A model generated the notes under the pieces. It worked only from the letters and a program-made list of their open reading frames with translations, did no database searches and was not told the DNA's origin. From NCBI RefSeq assembly GCF_006438965.1, contig NZ_RCZM01000002.1, positions 651,957 through 715,956 on the forward strand: a DNA stretch of 64,000 nt, written 5' to 3'. This DNA is from Pedococcus bigeumensis (GTDB lineage: Bacteria; Actinomycetota; Actinomycetes; Actinomycetales; Dermatophilaceae). Below are positions 8,853 through 17,775 of this stretch, in pieces. The position numbers and the translations under genes were made by a program. Within the stretch, counting starts at the first letter, position 1, and the number at the start of each line of letters is the position of its first letter.

Positions 8853-9668
8853 CTACTTCTTGGCGCCGCTCAGCTGGACCGTCTGCTCGGTATAGCCCAC
8901 TGCGCACTCGAAGGTGCCGCAGGCGAAGGCGAAGGTCACGTTCGCTCCCTTGCCGCCCTTGAAGACACCGTTGTCGGTGAACGCCGTCCCGGACCAGCTG
9001 TGGGTGGCCCTGTCACACTGGATCGGGTTGACGAAGAACGAGCCGTTGATCTTCACCCGGCCGACCTGCTGGGTGAGGGAGCCCTCGATGTCGCTGAAGA
9101 AGTCGTCGGCGTTGCTGCACGAGTAGGTCCCGCTCAGGGTCGCCGAGCCGTCCTTGTTCGCGACTCCCCTGGGGTTGACCGTCACGGTCGCCTCCGGCGG
9201 CGGCGGGGCGTTGTCGAAGGTGACCACCAGGTTGCCGCCCTGGGTGGCGGTGTCGCTGAAGGCGACCACGTAGTAGGTCTGCCCAGCCGTGGTCGCGAAC
9301 CCGACCGTGGTGGGACCGCACGCGATGAGGTTGCCGCCGGCCGGGTCGCCCTCGGTGACCAGGAAGCCGCCGGTGTAGCTCGAGGCCGACATGTCGGCGA
9401 TGACCCCGCCGTCAGCGCTGGCGGTGTAGCGGAACCAGACGCTGGCGTTGGTGAACGGTGCCCCGCACTGCGCGTTGAGCGCGGCATCGGTCGCATCGGT
9501 CGTGGCGCCGGTGGTGTCCTGCTCGATCGTGCTGGGCAGTGCCGAGACGACGGTCGCCGTGGCGGCGGTGTCGTTCGGGGCGGGTGCCGCGCTGGCGGCG
9601 GTGGCGAGCAGCGGCACCAGGATCAGTGCGGCCGCCGCTGACAGGGCAGTGCGCTTCATCAACAACAT
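8853..9668 (-). CDS. Secreted protein of unknown function
   Basis: The 271-residue product starts with a signal peptide: MLLMKR, a hydrophobic core ALSAAAALILVPLLATAASA and a probable cut before APAPND. The first half of the mature part (NDTAATATVVSALPSTIEQDTTGAT to VVTFDN) resembles the beta-rich prepeptidase C-terminal-like domains found beside secreted peptidases, with FRYTASADG and YYVVAFSDT strands. The second half has four Cys residues (YSCSNADD, IQCDR, FACGTFECAVGY) that could form disulfides. No catalytic motif is seen. GGGGGA precedes the ATG at 9668 by five bases. It is followed by a separate gene on the same strand upstream in the window; the function is unknown. Confidence 0.8.
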   Translation of the reverse strand: MLLMKRTALSAAAALILVPLLATAASAAPAPNDTAATATVVSALPSTIEQDTTGATTDATDAALNAQCGAPFTNASVWFRYTASADGGVIADMSASSYTGGFLVTEGDPAGGNLIACGPTTVGFATTAGQTYYVVAFSDTATQGGNLVVTFDNAPPPPEATVTVNPRGVANKDGSATLSGTYSCSNADDFFSDIEGSLTQQVGRVKINGSFFVNPIQCDRATHSWSGTAFTDNGVFKGGKGANVTFAFACGTFECAVGYTEQTVQLSGAKK

Positions 9669-9676
9669 GTGAATCC

Positions 9677-9712
9677 CCCAGCTGTGTGATGGGCCATCCC
9701 CCGTTGGATGGT
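9677..9712 (-). other. Hairpin in the 5' leader of the secreted-protein gene
   Basis: On the minus strand, GTGTGACCATCC and GGATGGCCCATCACAC face each other around AACGGG, giving a stem with one small internal loop immediately before the ribosome site. It could modulate translation; no known riboswitch core is recognisable. Confidence 0.4.
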
Positions 9713-9803
9713 CACACCCGGATTGACTCCGGCAAGCGGTCCCGAGGTTGCTTCGTTGACCAAGAAATGGGCCAAGGGCTACCAAGCCTGTGCCGGCGCT
9801 CGG

Positions 9804-10805
9804 TCAGGGCAGCGGGAGGTCGAAGGCCGTGGCCATCGACGCTGCCTTCGCCCCGTGCCCGAGCGGGGCCGTCCCGGTGACCTCGGCGTAGAGCCGGGTG
9901 AGCGAGTAGTGGTCGAGCCGGGTCGTGACCACGGCGCCGTGCTGGCTGGGGTGCACCACGACCGTCAGCACCCTGTTGCCCGCGGACCTGTCGTCCTCGT
10001 CCGCGGTGAGCACCACCAGCAGGTGACCCGACCTCCAGTCCGGGCCGGCCTGGATCCTGGTCATCCAGTCCTTGAACCAGGCGTCGGCGGTCGAGAGGCG
10101 GCAGTCGTGCGCGTCGTGGCACAGGTCCGGGACGACCATGCCCGCGTCGGGCAGTGACCCGGCGGTGATGTCGGCCGCCAGGGCGCTCATCGGCAGGTCG
10201 TGCTGGCGGCACAGGGCACGCTCGTCGACGAAGTACGGCCACGGGTTGTGCTTCACGGCGTACCGCCCGGAGGGAGTCAGGGCGCACGGCTGTGGCATGG
10301 CGTCGGCATACACCCCCGCGGTCCGACCTGCCGCGATGGCGCGGCCGAACACCGACTCCCCGGTGACGGGGACGTTGTCCCCAGGCGCCGCGTCCGTGGT
10401 GACGCCGTGGGTGCTGCCCGACGCGATCGCGAGGTAGTTGGGCAGCGAGGGGTGCCGGGTGGCGAAGTAGCTGGTCGCGTAGCCGTAGGTCCTGGCCAAC
10501 CGGTAGGTGTAAGGCATGCCGGCCTTCATCTGGGCCAGGGAGTGGTTCTCGACCACGAAGACGAGCAGCTTGGTGACCGGTGTGCGCACCGTGCTCGGCA
10601 CCGCGGTGGTCGTCGTCGTTCCGGCGGTCGTACCGGTCGCCGTCCCGCTCGGCGGGAGGGCGGGAGTCGACGACGACGCGGCACTGGTCGTGCCGCGCTG
10701 GCCGGAGACGCCGTCCGGCGTCGAGGTCGCGCACCCGCTCAGGGCAACGACCAGGCCCACCGCTGCGAGGAGCAGCCCACGGCAACGGGTTGTCGTGGAC
10801 ACCAC
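9804..10805 (-). CDS. Phosphoesterase-family lipoprotein (PF04185-like acid phosphatase)
   Basis: The N-terminus has a lipoprotein signal, with GLLLAAVGLVVALSGC and a lipobox ending at Cys near residue 25, then a Ser/Thr/Ala-rich linker. The catalytic part begins with KLLVFVVENHSLAQM, the metal-binding N-H start of the phosphoesterase family, and continues with ATRHPSLPNYLAIASGSTHG, matching the S-x-P-N-Y segment of the group. TADEDD near the C-terminus supplies the later acidic metal ligands. Such enzymes hydrolyse phosphomonoesters or phospholipid head groups outside the membrane; the substrate here is not determined. The GTG at 10805 gives 333 residues, and the gene stands alone. Confidence 0.8.
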   Translation of the reverse strand: MVSTTTRCRGLLLAAVGLVVALSGCATSTPDGVSGQRGTTSAASSSTPALPPSGTATGTTAGTTTTTAVPSTVRTPVTKLLVFVVENHSLAQMKAGMPYTYRLARTYGYATSYFATRHPSLPNYLAIASGSTHGVTTDAAPGDNVPVTGESVFGRAIAAGRTAGVYADAMPQPCALTPSGRYAVKHNPWPYFVDERALCRQHDLPMSALAADITAGSLPDAGMVVPDLCHDAHDCRLSTADAWFKDWMTRIQAGPDWRSGHLLVVLTADEDDRSAGNRVLTVVVHPSQHGAVVTTRLDHYSLTRLYAEVTGTAPLGHGAKAASMATAFDLPLP

Positions 10806-10844
10806 GAACTCACCACCTCAGGCTTGCCGTGGGGCGACCCACCA

Positions 10845-12074
10845 TCAGACGAGGGCGCTCTGCGCCTTCCAGTTCGCGAACGAGTACTGCCAGACGCCGA
10901 TGCCCTCGGAGGGCTGGAACACGCGGGACGAGCCGGTGAACTTCACGATGTCGCCGGCCTTGGAGTTGGCGTACATCCAGGCAGCGTTCGCCGGGGACAT
11001 GTTGACGCAGCCGTGGCTGACGTTGGCGCTGCCCTGGGAACCGACCGACCACGGAGCGGAGTGGAGGTACTCGCCCGTCCAGGTCACGCGCATGGCCGAC
11101 TGGGTGGTGATCTTGTAGTAGCCGGGCTGGCCCTTCTTGATCCCGATGGTGGTGGAGTCCATGACCACGGTGCCCTCCTTGCGGATGATCACCTTGATGC
11201 CGGAACGGGTCTCCGTCTTCGGACCGGGACGTCCGGCGCTGATCGGGATGGTGTTGATCACCTTGCCACCGCGGGTGACGGTCATGACGTGGCGCTTGAT
11301 GTCGACCGTGGAGATCATCGAGGAGCCGATGGTGAAGCTGGCGCTGTCGTCGTTGCCGATCCACTTGCCCTCACCCGTCTGCACGCCCGTGAGCGGCGCA
11401 CTGATGGTGACCTTGGTGCCGGGCTGCCAGTAGCTCACGGGGCGCCACATGAGCTGGCGGTTGTCCAGCCAGCCCCACGCGCCGGGCTGCTTGGGCGAGG
11501 TGCTGACCTTGACCAGCCTCTCGACCTCGCCGCGCAGCTTCGCGGTGGCGACGGGCGAGTCGAACTGGATGCTCGCCGGCATACCGACGCCCACGGTCTC
11601 ACCTGAGTTGAGGATGCCGTAGGTGGCGGTGACCTTGGGCTTGAGGGTCGAGAAGGTGGAGGTGGTCGTCGAGGGCGTGCCGTCCGGACCGGTCGCGGTC
11701 GCGGTGACGGTGTATGCCGCACTGGGCGCCAGGCGCGCGCTGGAGGTCCACGATCCATCGCTGCCGAGGTCGCCGGTGACCTTGCGGCCCTTCGCGTCGG
11801 CCACGGTGACCTCGCCGAGCGTGCCGGTGGTGGCCTTGACCACGACGGACTCGCTGGGCAGGACGTCGGTGGCGTCCTTGGCCGGGCTGATGGTGAGCTC
11901 GGCGGGCGTCGCCGTCGCGGAGGACGAGGATGACGAGGAGCTGCTGCTGGAGCCGGCAGCGACGTTGTCGGTCGCCGGGCTGTCCACGCTGCCTGAGCAC
12001 GCCGCCAGCAGGGTCACGGCGGTCAACGCTGCCACGGTCATGGCCAGTCGTGACCCTTGTGTCCTACCCACCAC
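10845..12074 (-). CDS. L,D-transpeptidase lipoprotein with Ig-like domains
   Basis: The enzyme makes 3-3 peptidoglycan cross-links outside the membrane. The catalytic YkuD domain occupies about the last 150 residues, with HSAPWS and SHGCVNMSPANAAWMY containing the nucleophilic Cys and its His. Upstream are two Ig-like beta domains (ELTISPAKDATDV onward and VTATYGILNSGETVGVGMPASIQF onward), the Ldt(Mt2)/LppS arrangement. A lipobox LLAAC follows the signal helix near residue 25, then a run of 12 Ser residues forms a flexible tether. I start at GTG 12074, preceded by AGGAG eight bases away, for 409 residues. A long structured leader lies upstream. Confidence 0.92.
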   Translation of the reverse strand: MVGRTQGSRLAMTVAALTAVTLLAACSGSVDSPATDNVAAGSSSSSSSSSSSATATPAELTISPAKDATDVLPSESVVVKATTGTLGEVTVADAKGRKVTGDLGSDGSWTSSARLAPSAAYTVTATATGPDGTPSTTTSTFSTLKPKVTATYGILNSGETVGVGMPASIQFDSPVATAKLRGEVERLVKVSTSPKQPGAWGWLDNRQLMWRPVSYWQPGTKVTISAPLTGVQTGEGKWIGNDDSASFTIGSSMISTVDIKRHVMTVTRGGKVINTIPISAGRPGPKTETRSGIKVIIRKEGTVVMDSTTIGIKKGQPGYYKITTQSAMRVTWTGEYLHSAPWSVGSQGSANVSHGCVNMSPANAAWMYANSKAGDIVKFTGSSRVFQPSEGIGVWQYSFANWKAQSALV

Positions 12075-12387
12075 GTGTGTGCTCCTGTGCTCTGCGCCAC
12101 CGTGGCGCCCTGTGCGTGAAATGTCTCGTGTCTGCCGGCTGGACCGGTCGGACGGTGTCCGATGAAGTCCATCACCCGAACAGACGCCGGGCAGCCGTGA
12201 TTGGTTGGCTATGCAACTGTGTCCGGCCGGGCGATCACGATTTCGCGCCAGGCCCCCTGAAGGCCCGCCCCTGCGCGGACCTGACCCCAGTCTACCTGCT
12301 CGGCGTGGATGCCCCGTCACGACGAACAGCCGGGCGCGTCACCCCGGGTGGGGTGACGCGCCCGGCTGGGCGATCTGCGAGCCGTCC
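12075..12387 (-). other. 313-bp intergenic stretch: L,D-transpeptidase leader and cta operon terminator
   Basis: No convincing gene is present. Its left part, read on the minus strand, is the leader of the transpeptidase and contains small hairpins: GCGCCACGGTGGCGC close to the start and CGGAC-ACC-GTCCG further up. The right part holds the terminator at 12328-12367. The middle (about 12180-12290) has no feature I can name. Confidence 0.5.
12328..12367 (-). terminator. Terminator of the ctaC-ctaD-ctaF operon
   Basis: AGCCGGGCGCGTCACCCC at 12328-12345 pairs perfectly with 12350-12367 around GGGT: an 18-bp GC-rich stem, 20 bases past the ctaF stop codon. No T run follows, as is common in actinobacteria. 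Confidence 0.75.
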
Positions 12388-12789
12388 TCAGACGGCGTGC
12401 GGGCCCTTGAAGTACTCGAACGTCCAGCCCACGAGGGCGACGACGCCGAAGGCCGCACCGATGATGAACAGCCACATTCCGACCGCCAGGCCGAGGAAGC
12501 ACACGGCAGCGGTGGCGGCGAGGGCCAGCGGCCACCAGGAGTGCGGGCTGAAGAAGCCGTACTCGCCCTCCTGCTCGGCGATCTCACCGCTCGGGTTGTC
12601 TTCCGGACGCTCCGGAAGACGTCGGGCAGTGGCCCACAGGTAGAAGGCGATCATCGCGCCGAGCCCAGCGGACAGGAACAGCCCGGCCGGGCCGACCGGC
12701 TCCTTCCAGTGGGTGAAGATGCCGTAGACGACCCCGACGGGGGCGAAGAAGGCAGCCAGGATGACGAAGAGCTTGTACTCGATCTTCAC
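12388..12789 (-). CDS. ctaF: Cytochrome c oxidase subunit IV, actinobacterial type
   Basis: CtaF is the small, actinobacteria-specific subunit of the aa3 oxidase. The 133-residue protein has four hydrophobic stretches (VILAAFFAPVGVVYGIF, GLFLSAGLGAMIAFYLW, WPLALAATAAVCFLGLAVGMWLFIIGAAFGVVALVG) and the central hydrophilic RRLPERPEDNPSGEIAEQEGEYGFFSPHSWWPL region that is diagnostic of the family. It starts at ATG 12789, four bases after the ctaD stop, so it is the last gene of ctaC-ctaD-ctaF. Confidence 0.95.
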   Translation of the reverse strand: MKIEYKLFVILAAFFAPVGVVYGIFTHWKEPVGPAGLFLSAGLGAMIAFYLWATARRLPERPEDNPSGEIAEQEGEYGFFSPHSWWPLALAATAAVCFLGLAVGMWLFIIGAAFGVVALVGWTFEYFKGPHAV

Positions 12790-12792
12790 GGG

Positions 12793-14589
12793 TCAGTCAC
12801 GCTCCTCGTGGAACCGCGGGTGCTTGTCATGGTCGAGCTCGCCCGTCGCGTGGTGCTCGGACGAACGGGTCTCGGCCATGATCCGGGTCAGGGTGTCCGG
12901 GTCTGCGTAGACCCCACCGAGCTCGGATGCCTCGGGGTGGTGCAGGTCGAAGGCCGGGCGTTCCGAGCGGATCCGCGGGAGGGTGTCGAAGTTGTGCCGC
13001 GGCGGCGGGCAGGACGTGGCCCACTCGAGCGAGGCGCCGTAACCCCAAGGGTCGTCGGTCTCGACCAGGGGCGCGGTGCGCCAGGTCTTCCAGACGTTGT
13101 AGAGGAACGGCAGGGTGGACGCGGCAAGCAGGAACGCACCGGCCGTCGACACCTGGTTCATCCAGGTGAAGCCGTCCTCGGGCAGGTAGTCGGCGTACCG
13201 ACGCGGCATGCCGTCCACGCCCAGCACGTGCTGGATAAGGAAGGTGGTGTGGAACCCGATGAACAGCATCCAGAAGTGGATCTTGCCGAGCGTCTCGTCG
13301 AGCATCCGCCCGGTGAACTTGGGCCACCAGAAGTAGAAGCCGGCGAACATCGCGAACACCACGGTGCCGAAGACGACGTAGTGGAAGTGAGCCACGACGA
13401 AGTAGCTGTCGGACAGGTGGAAGTCCAGGGCCGGGCTGGACAGGATGATGCCGGTCAGGCCACCGAACAGGAAGGTGACGAGGAAGCCGATCGCCCAGAG
13501 CATCGGCGTCTCGAAGGACAGCTTGCCGCCCCACATCGTGCCGATCCAGTTGAAGAACTTCACGCCGGTCGGGACCGCGATCAGCATGGTCATCACCGCG
13601 AAGAACGGCAGCAGCACCTGGCCGGTGGCGTACATGTGGTGGGCCCACACGGTCACCGAGAGGGCGGCGATGCCGATGGTCGCGAAGACCAGCGTCTTGT
13701 AGCCGAAGATCGGCTTGCGCGAGAACACCGGCAGGATCTCGGAGATGATGCCGAAGAACGGCAGCGCGATGATGTAGACCTCGGGGTGGCCGAAGAACCA
13801 GAACAGGTGTTGCCAGAGCATTGGCCCACCGTTGTCGGCCTCGAAGATCTGCGCCCCGAACTTGCGGTCGGCACCGAGCGCGAGCAGCGCCGACGCCAGC
13901 ACCGGGAAGGCCATCAGCACGAGCAGGCTCGTGACCAGGATGGTCCAGGTGAAGATCGGCATCCGGAACATCGTCATGCCGGGCGCGCGCATGCAGATGA
14001 TCGTGGTGATGAAGTTGACGGCACCCAGGATGGTTCCGAAACCACCGAGCGCCAGGCCGAAGACCCAGAGGTCACCGCCGAGGCCCGGGGTGTTGGACGC
14101 GTCCGACAGCGGGGAGTACGCGAACCAGCCGAACGACGCGGCACCCGTGGGGGTGAGGAAGCCGGCGGAGGCGATCAGCCCGCCGAACAGGTAGAGCCAG
14201 TAGGCGAACATGTTCAGCCGCGGGAAGGCGACGTCGGGGGCACCGATCTGGATCGGCATGAGCGCGTTGGCGAAGCCGGCGAACAGCGGCGTCGCGAACA
14301 GCAGCAGCATGATCGTGCCGTGCATCGTGAACAGCTGGTTGAACTGGTCGGGGTTGTCCACGACCTGCAGCCCCGGCTGGAACAGCTCGGCTCGGATCAG
14401 CAGGGCGAGGATGCCGCCGAAGATGAAGAAGATGAACGAGGTGATGAAGTAGAGGTTGCCGATCACCTTGTGGTCGGTCGTCGACGCCCACTTCACGAAG
14501 GTCTGGCCCTTGGTGAGGCGACGGGTCGCCGTGGCCTCGGTGGAGCGGTAGTACATCCCCGCCGAGGTGGACTCGGTTGCCGCTGCCAT
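12793..14589 (-). CDS. ctaD: Cytochrome c oxidase subunit I
   Basis: CtaD holds heme a and the binuclear heme a3-CuB oxygen-reducing centre. [12 protein letters not shown] carries a heme a His, [17 protein letters not shown] the CuB His and the cross-linking Tyr, [10 protein letters not shown] the next two CuB His residues, and HFHYVVFG the heme a3 and a ligands. Twelve membrane helices are predicted by inspection over 598 residues. A hydrophilic C-terminal tail ends in a His/Glu/Asp-rich stretch. The ATG at 14589 overlaps the ctaC stop by one base (TGATG), so the two are coupled. Confidence 0.97.
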   Translation of the reverse strand: MAAATESTSAGMYYRSTEATATRRLTKGQTFVKWASTTDHKVIGNLYFITSFIFFIFGGILALLIRAELFQPGLQVVDNPDQFNQLFTMHGTIMLLLFATPLFAGFANALMPIQIGAPDVAFPRLNMFAYWLYLFGGLIASAGFLTPTGAASFGWFAYSPLSDASNTPGLGGDLWVFGLALGGFGTILGAVNFITTIICMRAPGMTMFRMPIFTWTILVTSLLVLMAFPVLASALLALGADRKFGAQIFEADNGGPMLWQHLFWFFGHPEVYIIALPFFGIISEILPVFSRKPIFGYKTLVFATIGIAALSVTVWAHHMYATGQVLLPFFAVMTMLIAVPTGVKFFNWIGTMWGGKLSFETPMLWAIGFLVTFLFGGLTGIILSSPALDFHLSDSYFVVAHFHYVVFGTVVFAMFAGFYFWWPKFTGRMLDETLGKIHFWMLFIGFHTTFLIQHVLGVDGMPRRYADYLPEDGFTWMNQVSTAGAFLLAASTLPFLYNVWKTWRTAPLVETDDPWGYGASLEWATSCPPPRHNFDTLPRIRSERPAFDLHHPEASELGGVYADPDTLTRIMAETRSSEHHATGELDHDKHPRFHEERD

Positions 14590-15518
14590 CAGTTGCTCCC
14601 TGCACTCGGAAGAAGGCCTTGGTCTTCGTCCATGACCTTCGAGGGGTTCAGGCTGTTGTCCAGCTGACCGGTGTTGCCCTGGGCCTTGAGCTCCGCGATG
14701 TGCTGCTCGTAGGCCGCCTGGTCGACGACCTTGACGTTGAACAGCATCTGGGAGTGGTAGGCGCCGCAGAGCTCGGCACACTTGCCCTTGAAGTCGCCGG
14801 TCTCGGTCGGGAACACCTGGAACTTGTTGACCCGCCCGGGGATCATGTCGAGCTTCTGCAGGAACGCCGGCACCCAGAACGAGTGGATGACGTCCCGCGA
14901 GGTGAGCACGAACTCGGTCCGCTTGTTGACGGGCAGGTAGAGGGTCGGGAGGTTCTTCTCGGCGCCCGGCTTCCCCGTCAGCTCGGCCTGCGTGCCGCTC
15001 TCGAAGGTCTGCTCGTTGACGTAGTTGAAGTCCCAGCTCCACTTCTTGCCGACGACGTTGACCACGACGTCGGGGTGCTTGGAGGTGTCCAGCAGGGCCG
15101 CCTCGTCACGCGCGGTGTAGTAGAAGAGCACCGCGATCATGAAGACCGGGACGATCGTGTAGAGGATCTCCATCGGCACGTTGTAGCGCAGCTGCACTGG
15201 CAGGGTGGTGTCGTCCTTCTTGCGGCGGTAGGCCACGACGCACCAGCCGATCAGGCCCCAGACGATGACGCCGACGATGAGCGCGGCGATCCAGGCTCCG
15301 TTCCAGAGCGTGGTCACCCGCTCCCCGCCCTGGGTCACCGCGCGGGGCAGGAAACCGTCCTGCACGCGGCCGGCACACCCCGAGAGGGTGAGGGCCACGA
15401 GCGACAGCCCTAGAGCCGTGGTCGTGCTCCTGCTGAGGGGCCGCCGCCGGTGTGGGCGCGGCGCAGAGACGTCGTGCTGACGCAACGGTGCACCTTCTTC
15501 GAAACAGTGATGGGCCAT
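14589..15518 (-). CDS. ctaC: Cytochrome c oxidase subunit II
   Basis: CtaC contains the CuA centre that receives electrons from Qcr[13 protein letters not shown] is the CuA motif with two Cys, His and Met. An N-terminal lipoprotein-like signal ([13 protein letters not shown]) is followed by two membrane helices ([19 protein letters not shown] and [17 protein letters not shown]) and the extracytoplasmic cupredoxin domain. WSWDFNY is the conserved aromatic electron-entry patch. I start at ATG 15518, eight bases after TAGGGT on the minus strand, for 309 residues. It is the first gene of ctaC-ctaD-ctaF and divergent from the desulfurase-like gene. Confidence 0.96.
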   Translation of the reverse strand: MAHHCFEEGAPLRQHDVSAPRPHRRRPLSRSTTTALGLSLVALTLSGCAGRVQDGFLPRAVTQGGERVTTLWNGAWIAALIVGVIVWGLIGWCVVAYRRKKDDTTLPVQLRYNVPMEILYTIVPVFMIAVLFYYTARDEAALLDTSKHPDVVVNVVGKKWSWDFNYVNEQTFESGTQAELTGKPGAEKNLPTLYLPVNKRTEFVLTSRDVIHSFWVPAFLQKLDMIPGRVNKFQVFPTETGDFKGKCAELCGAYHSQMLFNVKVVDQAAYEQHIAELKAQGNTGQLDNSLNPSKVMDEDQGLLPSAGSN

Positions 15519-15526
15519 CGCGCCAA

Positions 15527-15532
15527 ACCCTA
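15527..15532 (-). promoter_or_regulatory. -10 hexamer for ctaC
   Basis: TAGGGT on the minus strand ends eight bases before the ctaC ATG. It shares a 62-bp divergent intergenic region with the TAACGT hexamer of the opposite gene. Confidence 0.4.
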
Positions 15533-15568
15533 CTCCAGAGGGTGCCTGCCGTCCGGTCAGGGTGGGAC

Positions 15569-15574
15569 TAACGT
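15569..15574 (+). promoter_or_regulatory. -10 hexamer for the cysteine-desulfurase-like gene
   Basis: TAACGT ends six bases before GTG 15581, consistent with a leaderless transcript. Confidence 0.45.
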
Positions 15575-15580
15575 CGAGGT

Positions 15581-16798
15581 GTGGCGAACCCCTCCCCGGA
15601 CATCGATTTGAACAGCCGAAATGACCGTTCTTTTCAGCGCACGCTCCTGGACGCCGCGCCCGGCCCGATGCACCCTCGCGCGAGGGACACCTTGGTCGCG
15701 GCCATCGACGCCGGATGGGCCGATCCGCGACGCCTGCACAGCGAGGCGAGGACGGCCCGCCGGCTGCTGGACCAGGCCCGGGAGGTGCTCGCGACCGGCC
15801 TGCAGGTGCGCCCCTCCGAGGTCTCCTTCGCGCCGGACGGCCCGACCGCGGTCCGCTGGGTGGTCGACGGCCTCCGGTATGCCGCCCGCCGCCGCGGAGC
15901 GCGCGTCGTCGCCTCCGCGGTCGAGCACTCCTCGGTGCTGGTGCCCGGGCGGCACGCTGCCGACTCCTCGGGGGAGTCGACGGCCTTTGCGACCGTCGCG
16001 GTGGACCGGACGGGCCGGGTCGACCTCGGGGCGTGGGCGCAGGCCGTGACCGGTCCCGGCACCGTCGGGGCAGCCCTCCAGCACGCCAACGGTGAGGTCG
16101 GGACGGTGCAGCCGCTCGAGGAGGCCTGGGCCGTCTGCCGGGCTGCCGGTGTGCCGCTCGGCGTGGACGCCCAGGCATCGCTGGGCCGGACCGTCTCCCC
16201 CACCTCCTACGACGTCCTCGCGGGTGACGCCCAGTCGTGGGGCGGACCCGGCGGCCTGGGGCTGGTCGTCCTCCCCGAGCGGACCAGGTGGCTGCTTCCG
16301 GGCGCGCCGGACCCGGACGCTGCGCTGAGCGGTCCGACCCGGCACACGCCCTGGATCCCCCTGGCCCTCGCCGCGGCCGAGGCCTGGCAGCAGACCGAGG
16401 CGACCCGCGAGGCAGACGCGCTGGAGGCGTTCGCCCTCGTGGACCGGATCCGCGCCGCAGCGGCCGCCGTCGCCGATGTCGAGGTCGTGGGCGACCCGGT
16501 CGACCGGCTCCCCCACGTCGTGACCTTCTCGGCCCTCTACGCCGACGGTGAGGCCCTCGTCCGCGAGCTCGACCGCCGGGGCTTCGGGGTGGCCTCCGGC
16601 TCGGCCTGCACGGCCAGCACCCTCGAACCCAGCCACGTCCTCGCGGCCATGGGCGCCCTGACCCACGGCAACATCCGCGTCACCCTCCCCCTCGGGGCGG
16701 TGGCCCCCGACCGCGCGGCGCAGGTGGCGGCCTTCTGCTCGGTCATCGCCGAGGTGGTGGCCTCGGTCCGGGCCGAGCTGGGCGCGCACCGGCTGTGA
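15581..16798 (+). CDS. Cysteine desulfurase-like aminotransferase class V protein lacking the PLP lysine
   Basis: The protein follows the NifS/IscS fold through its 405 residues: VEHSSVL (cofactor-stacking His), QHANGEVGTVQPL, PLGVDAQASLG (Asp and Gln that hold PLP), and near the C-terminus SGSACTAST, the loop with the persulfide-forming Cys. At the position of the usual S-A-H-K-W-G-G-P, however, the sequence is D-A-Q-S-W-G-G-P, so both the His and the Schiff-base Lys are missing; the bases read GCC CAG TCG TGG with no sign of a frameshift. It is therefore unlikely to be a normal desulfurase, yet it is intact and overlaps a TusA gene by four bases. It may be a sulfur carrier or a repurposed scaffold. 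Confidence 0.85.
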   Translation: MANPSPDIDLNSRNDRSFQRTLLDAAPGPMHPRARDTLVAAIDAGWADPRRLHSEARTARRLLDQAREVLATGLQVRPSEVSFAPDGPTAVRWVVDGLRYAARRRGARVVASAVEHSSVLVPGRHAADSSGESTAFATVAVDRTGRVDLGAWAQAVTGPGTVGAALQHANGEVGTVQPLEEAWAVCRAAGVPLGVDAQASLGRTVSPTSYDVLAGDAQSWGGPGGLGLVVLPERTRWLLPGAPDPDAALSGPTRHTPWIPLALAAAEAWQQTEATREADALEAFALVDRIRAAAAAVADVEVVGDPVDRLPHVVTFSALYADGEALVRELDRRGFGVASGSACTASTLEPSHVLAAMGALTHGNIRVTLPLGAVAPDRAAQVAAFCSVIAEVVASVRAELGAHRL

Positions 16799-17058
16799 GC
16801 CCGACCTTCGAGGCAGGCGACGGCCAGTCCGCGCCCATCGTCGTCGACGCCCGCGGGCTGCGGTGCCCGCTCCCCGTCATCCGACTGGCCCAGACCGCCC
16901 GCGATGCCGCAGTGGGAGCCGTCATCGAGGTGTGGGCGACCGACCCTGCGGCCAGGGCCGACATCCCGGCGTGGTGCCGGATGCGCGGCCAGGACTTCCT
17001 CGGTGAGGTGCCCGCGGACGGCGGGCACGCGGCATACCGGGTGCGCACTGTCGGCTGA
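16795..17058 (+). CDS. TusA-family sulfurtransferase
   Basis: This 87-residue protein contains VDARGLRCPLPVIRLAQT; RGLRCPLP is the TusA/SirA signature with the sulfur-accepting Cys and the following Pro-Leu-Pro. A second Cys is in IPAWCRMRG, and FLGEV precedes the last beta strand, all in family order. TusA proteins relay persulfide sulfur from a desulfurase to tRNA thiolation, molybdopterin or Fe-S targets. The GTG start overlaps the previous stop (GTGA), so the two products are probably made in fixed ratio and may interact. The gene ends nine bases before the convergent aat stop. Confidence 0.9.
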   Translation: MSPTFEAGDGQSAPIVVDARGLRCPLPVIRLAQTARDAAVGAVIEVWATDPAARADIPAWCRMRGQDFLGEVPADGGHAAYRVRTVG

Positions 17059-17067
17059 GGCTCAGCC

Positions 17068-17757
17068 TCAGGAACCCGCGTCGAAGGTCGGGGGCGCCAG
17101 GTCGACGGCATCCTTGAGCAGGCTCAGGTAGTCCGGCCGCGACACCGTCACCACGCCCAGGCTGCGCAGGTGGTCGGTGGCCCACTGCACGTCGATGAGC
17201 CGCCGCGGGTCGCCGTCGGCGAAGACGTAGGCCGCGGTGGCGACCACGGCTGCCTTCGACGCGTCGGTCACCCGGTGGAACATCGACTCCCCGGCGAACA
17301 GCCCGCCCACGTTGATCCCGTACAACCCACCGACGAGCTCGCCGTCCTGCCACGTCTCGATGCTGTGCGCCCAGCCCAGCGCGTGCATCTCCGTGTAGGC
17401 GTCGGCGATCTCCTCGGTGATCCAGCGCCCGTCGCGGCTCGGGTCGGCGCAGGCGTCGACGACGTCGCGGAACGCCGTGTCGACCCGCATCTCGAAGCGC
17501 CGCAACGACTTCTGCAGCGAGCGGCTGGCATGCACCCGACCCGGCAGCAGCACGCCGCGCGGGTCCGGCGACCACCAGGCGAGCGGCCGGGCGCCGTGCT
17601 CGCCCAAGCCCATCGGGAAGACCCCGCTGCGGTAGGCCTCCACGAGGGTGCCGGCCCGCAGGTCGCCACCCACCGCGACCATGTCCTCGCCGTCATCGAC
17701 CTCACTGACGTCGAACACCCACGTCGTCGGCAGGGGCTCGACCGGTTCGGTCACCAC
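17068..17757 (-). CDS. aat: Leucyl/phenylalanyl-tRNA--protein transferase
   Basis: Aat adds Leu or Phe to proteins with basic N-termini, marking them for ClpS-ClpAP degradation. VAVGGDLRAGTLVEAYRSGVFPMG and LAWWSPDPRGVLLPG are the N-terminal family blocks, and LYGINVGGLFAGESMFHRVTDASK is the core signature (G-E-S-M-F). IDVQWATDHLRSLGVVTVSR is the C-terminal block. The 229 residues match the usual size. The GTG at 17757 is 18 bases after the adenosine-kinase-like gene, so they are probably co-transcribed. Confidence 0.95.
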   Translation of the reverse strand: MVTEPVEPLPTTWVFDVSEVDDGEDMVAVGGDLRAGTLVEAYRSGVFPMGLGEHGARPLAWWSPDPRGVLLPGRVHASRSLQKSLRRFEMRVDTAFRDVVDACADPSRDGRWITEEIADAYTEMHALGWAHSIETWQDGELVGGLYGINVGGLFAGESMFHRVTDASKAAVVATAAYVFADGDPRRLIDVQWATDHLRSLGVVTVSRPDYLSLLKDAVDLAPPTFDAGS

Positions 17758-17775
17758 GGGGTGTGCGCCCGGTCC

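Noticed and set aside
12205..14667. An 820-codon plus-strand frame opposite ctaD and ctaF
   Set aside because: It is the reflection of ctaD codon bias at third positions; the protein is low-complexity (Glu, Arg, His, Gln) and ctaD is certain.
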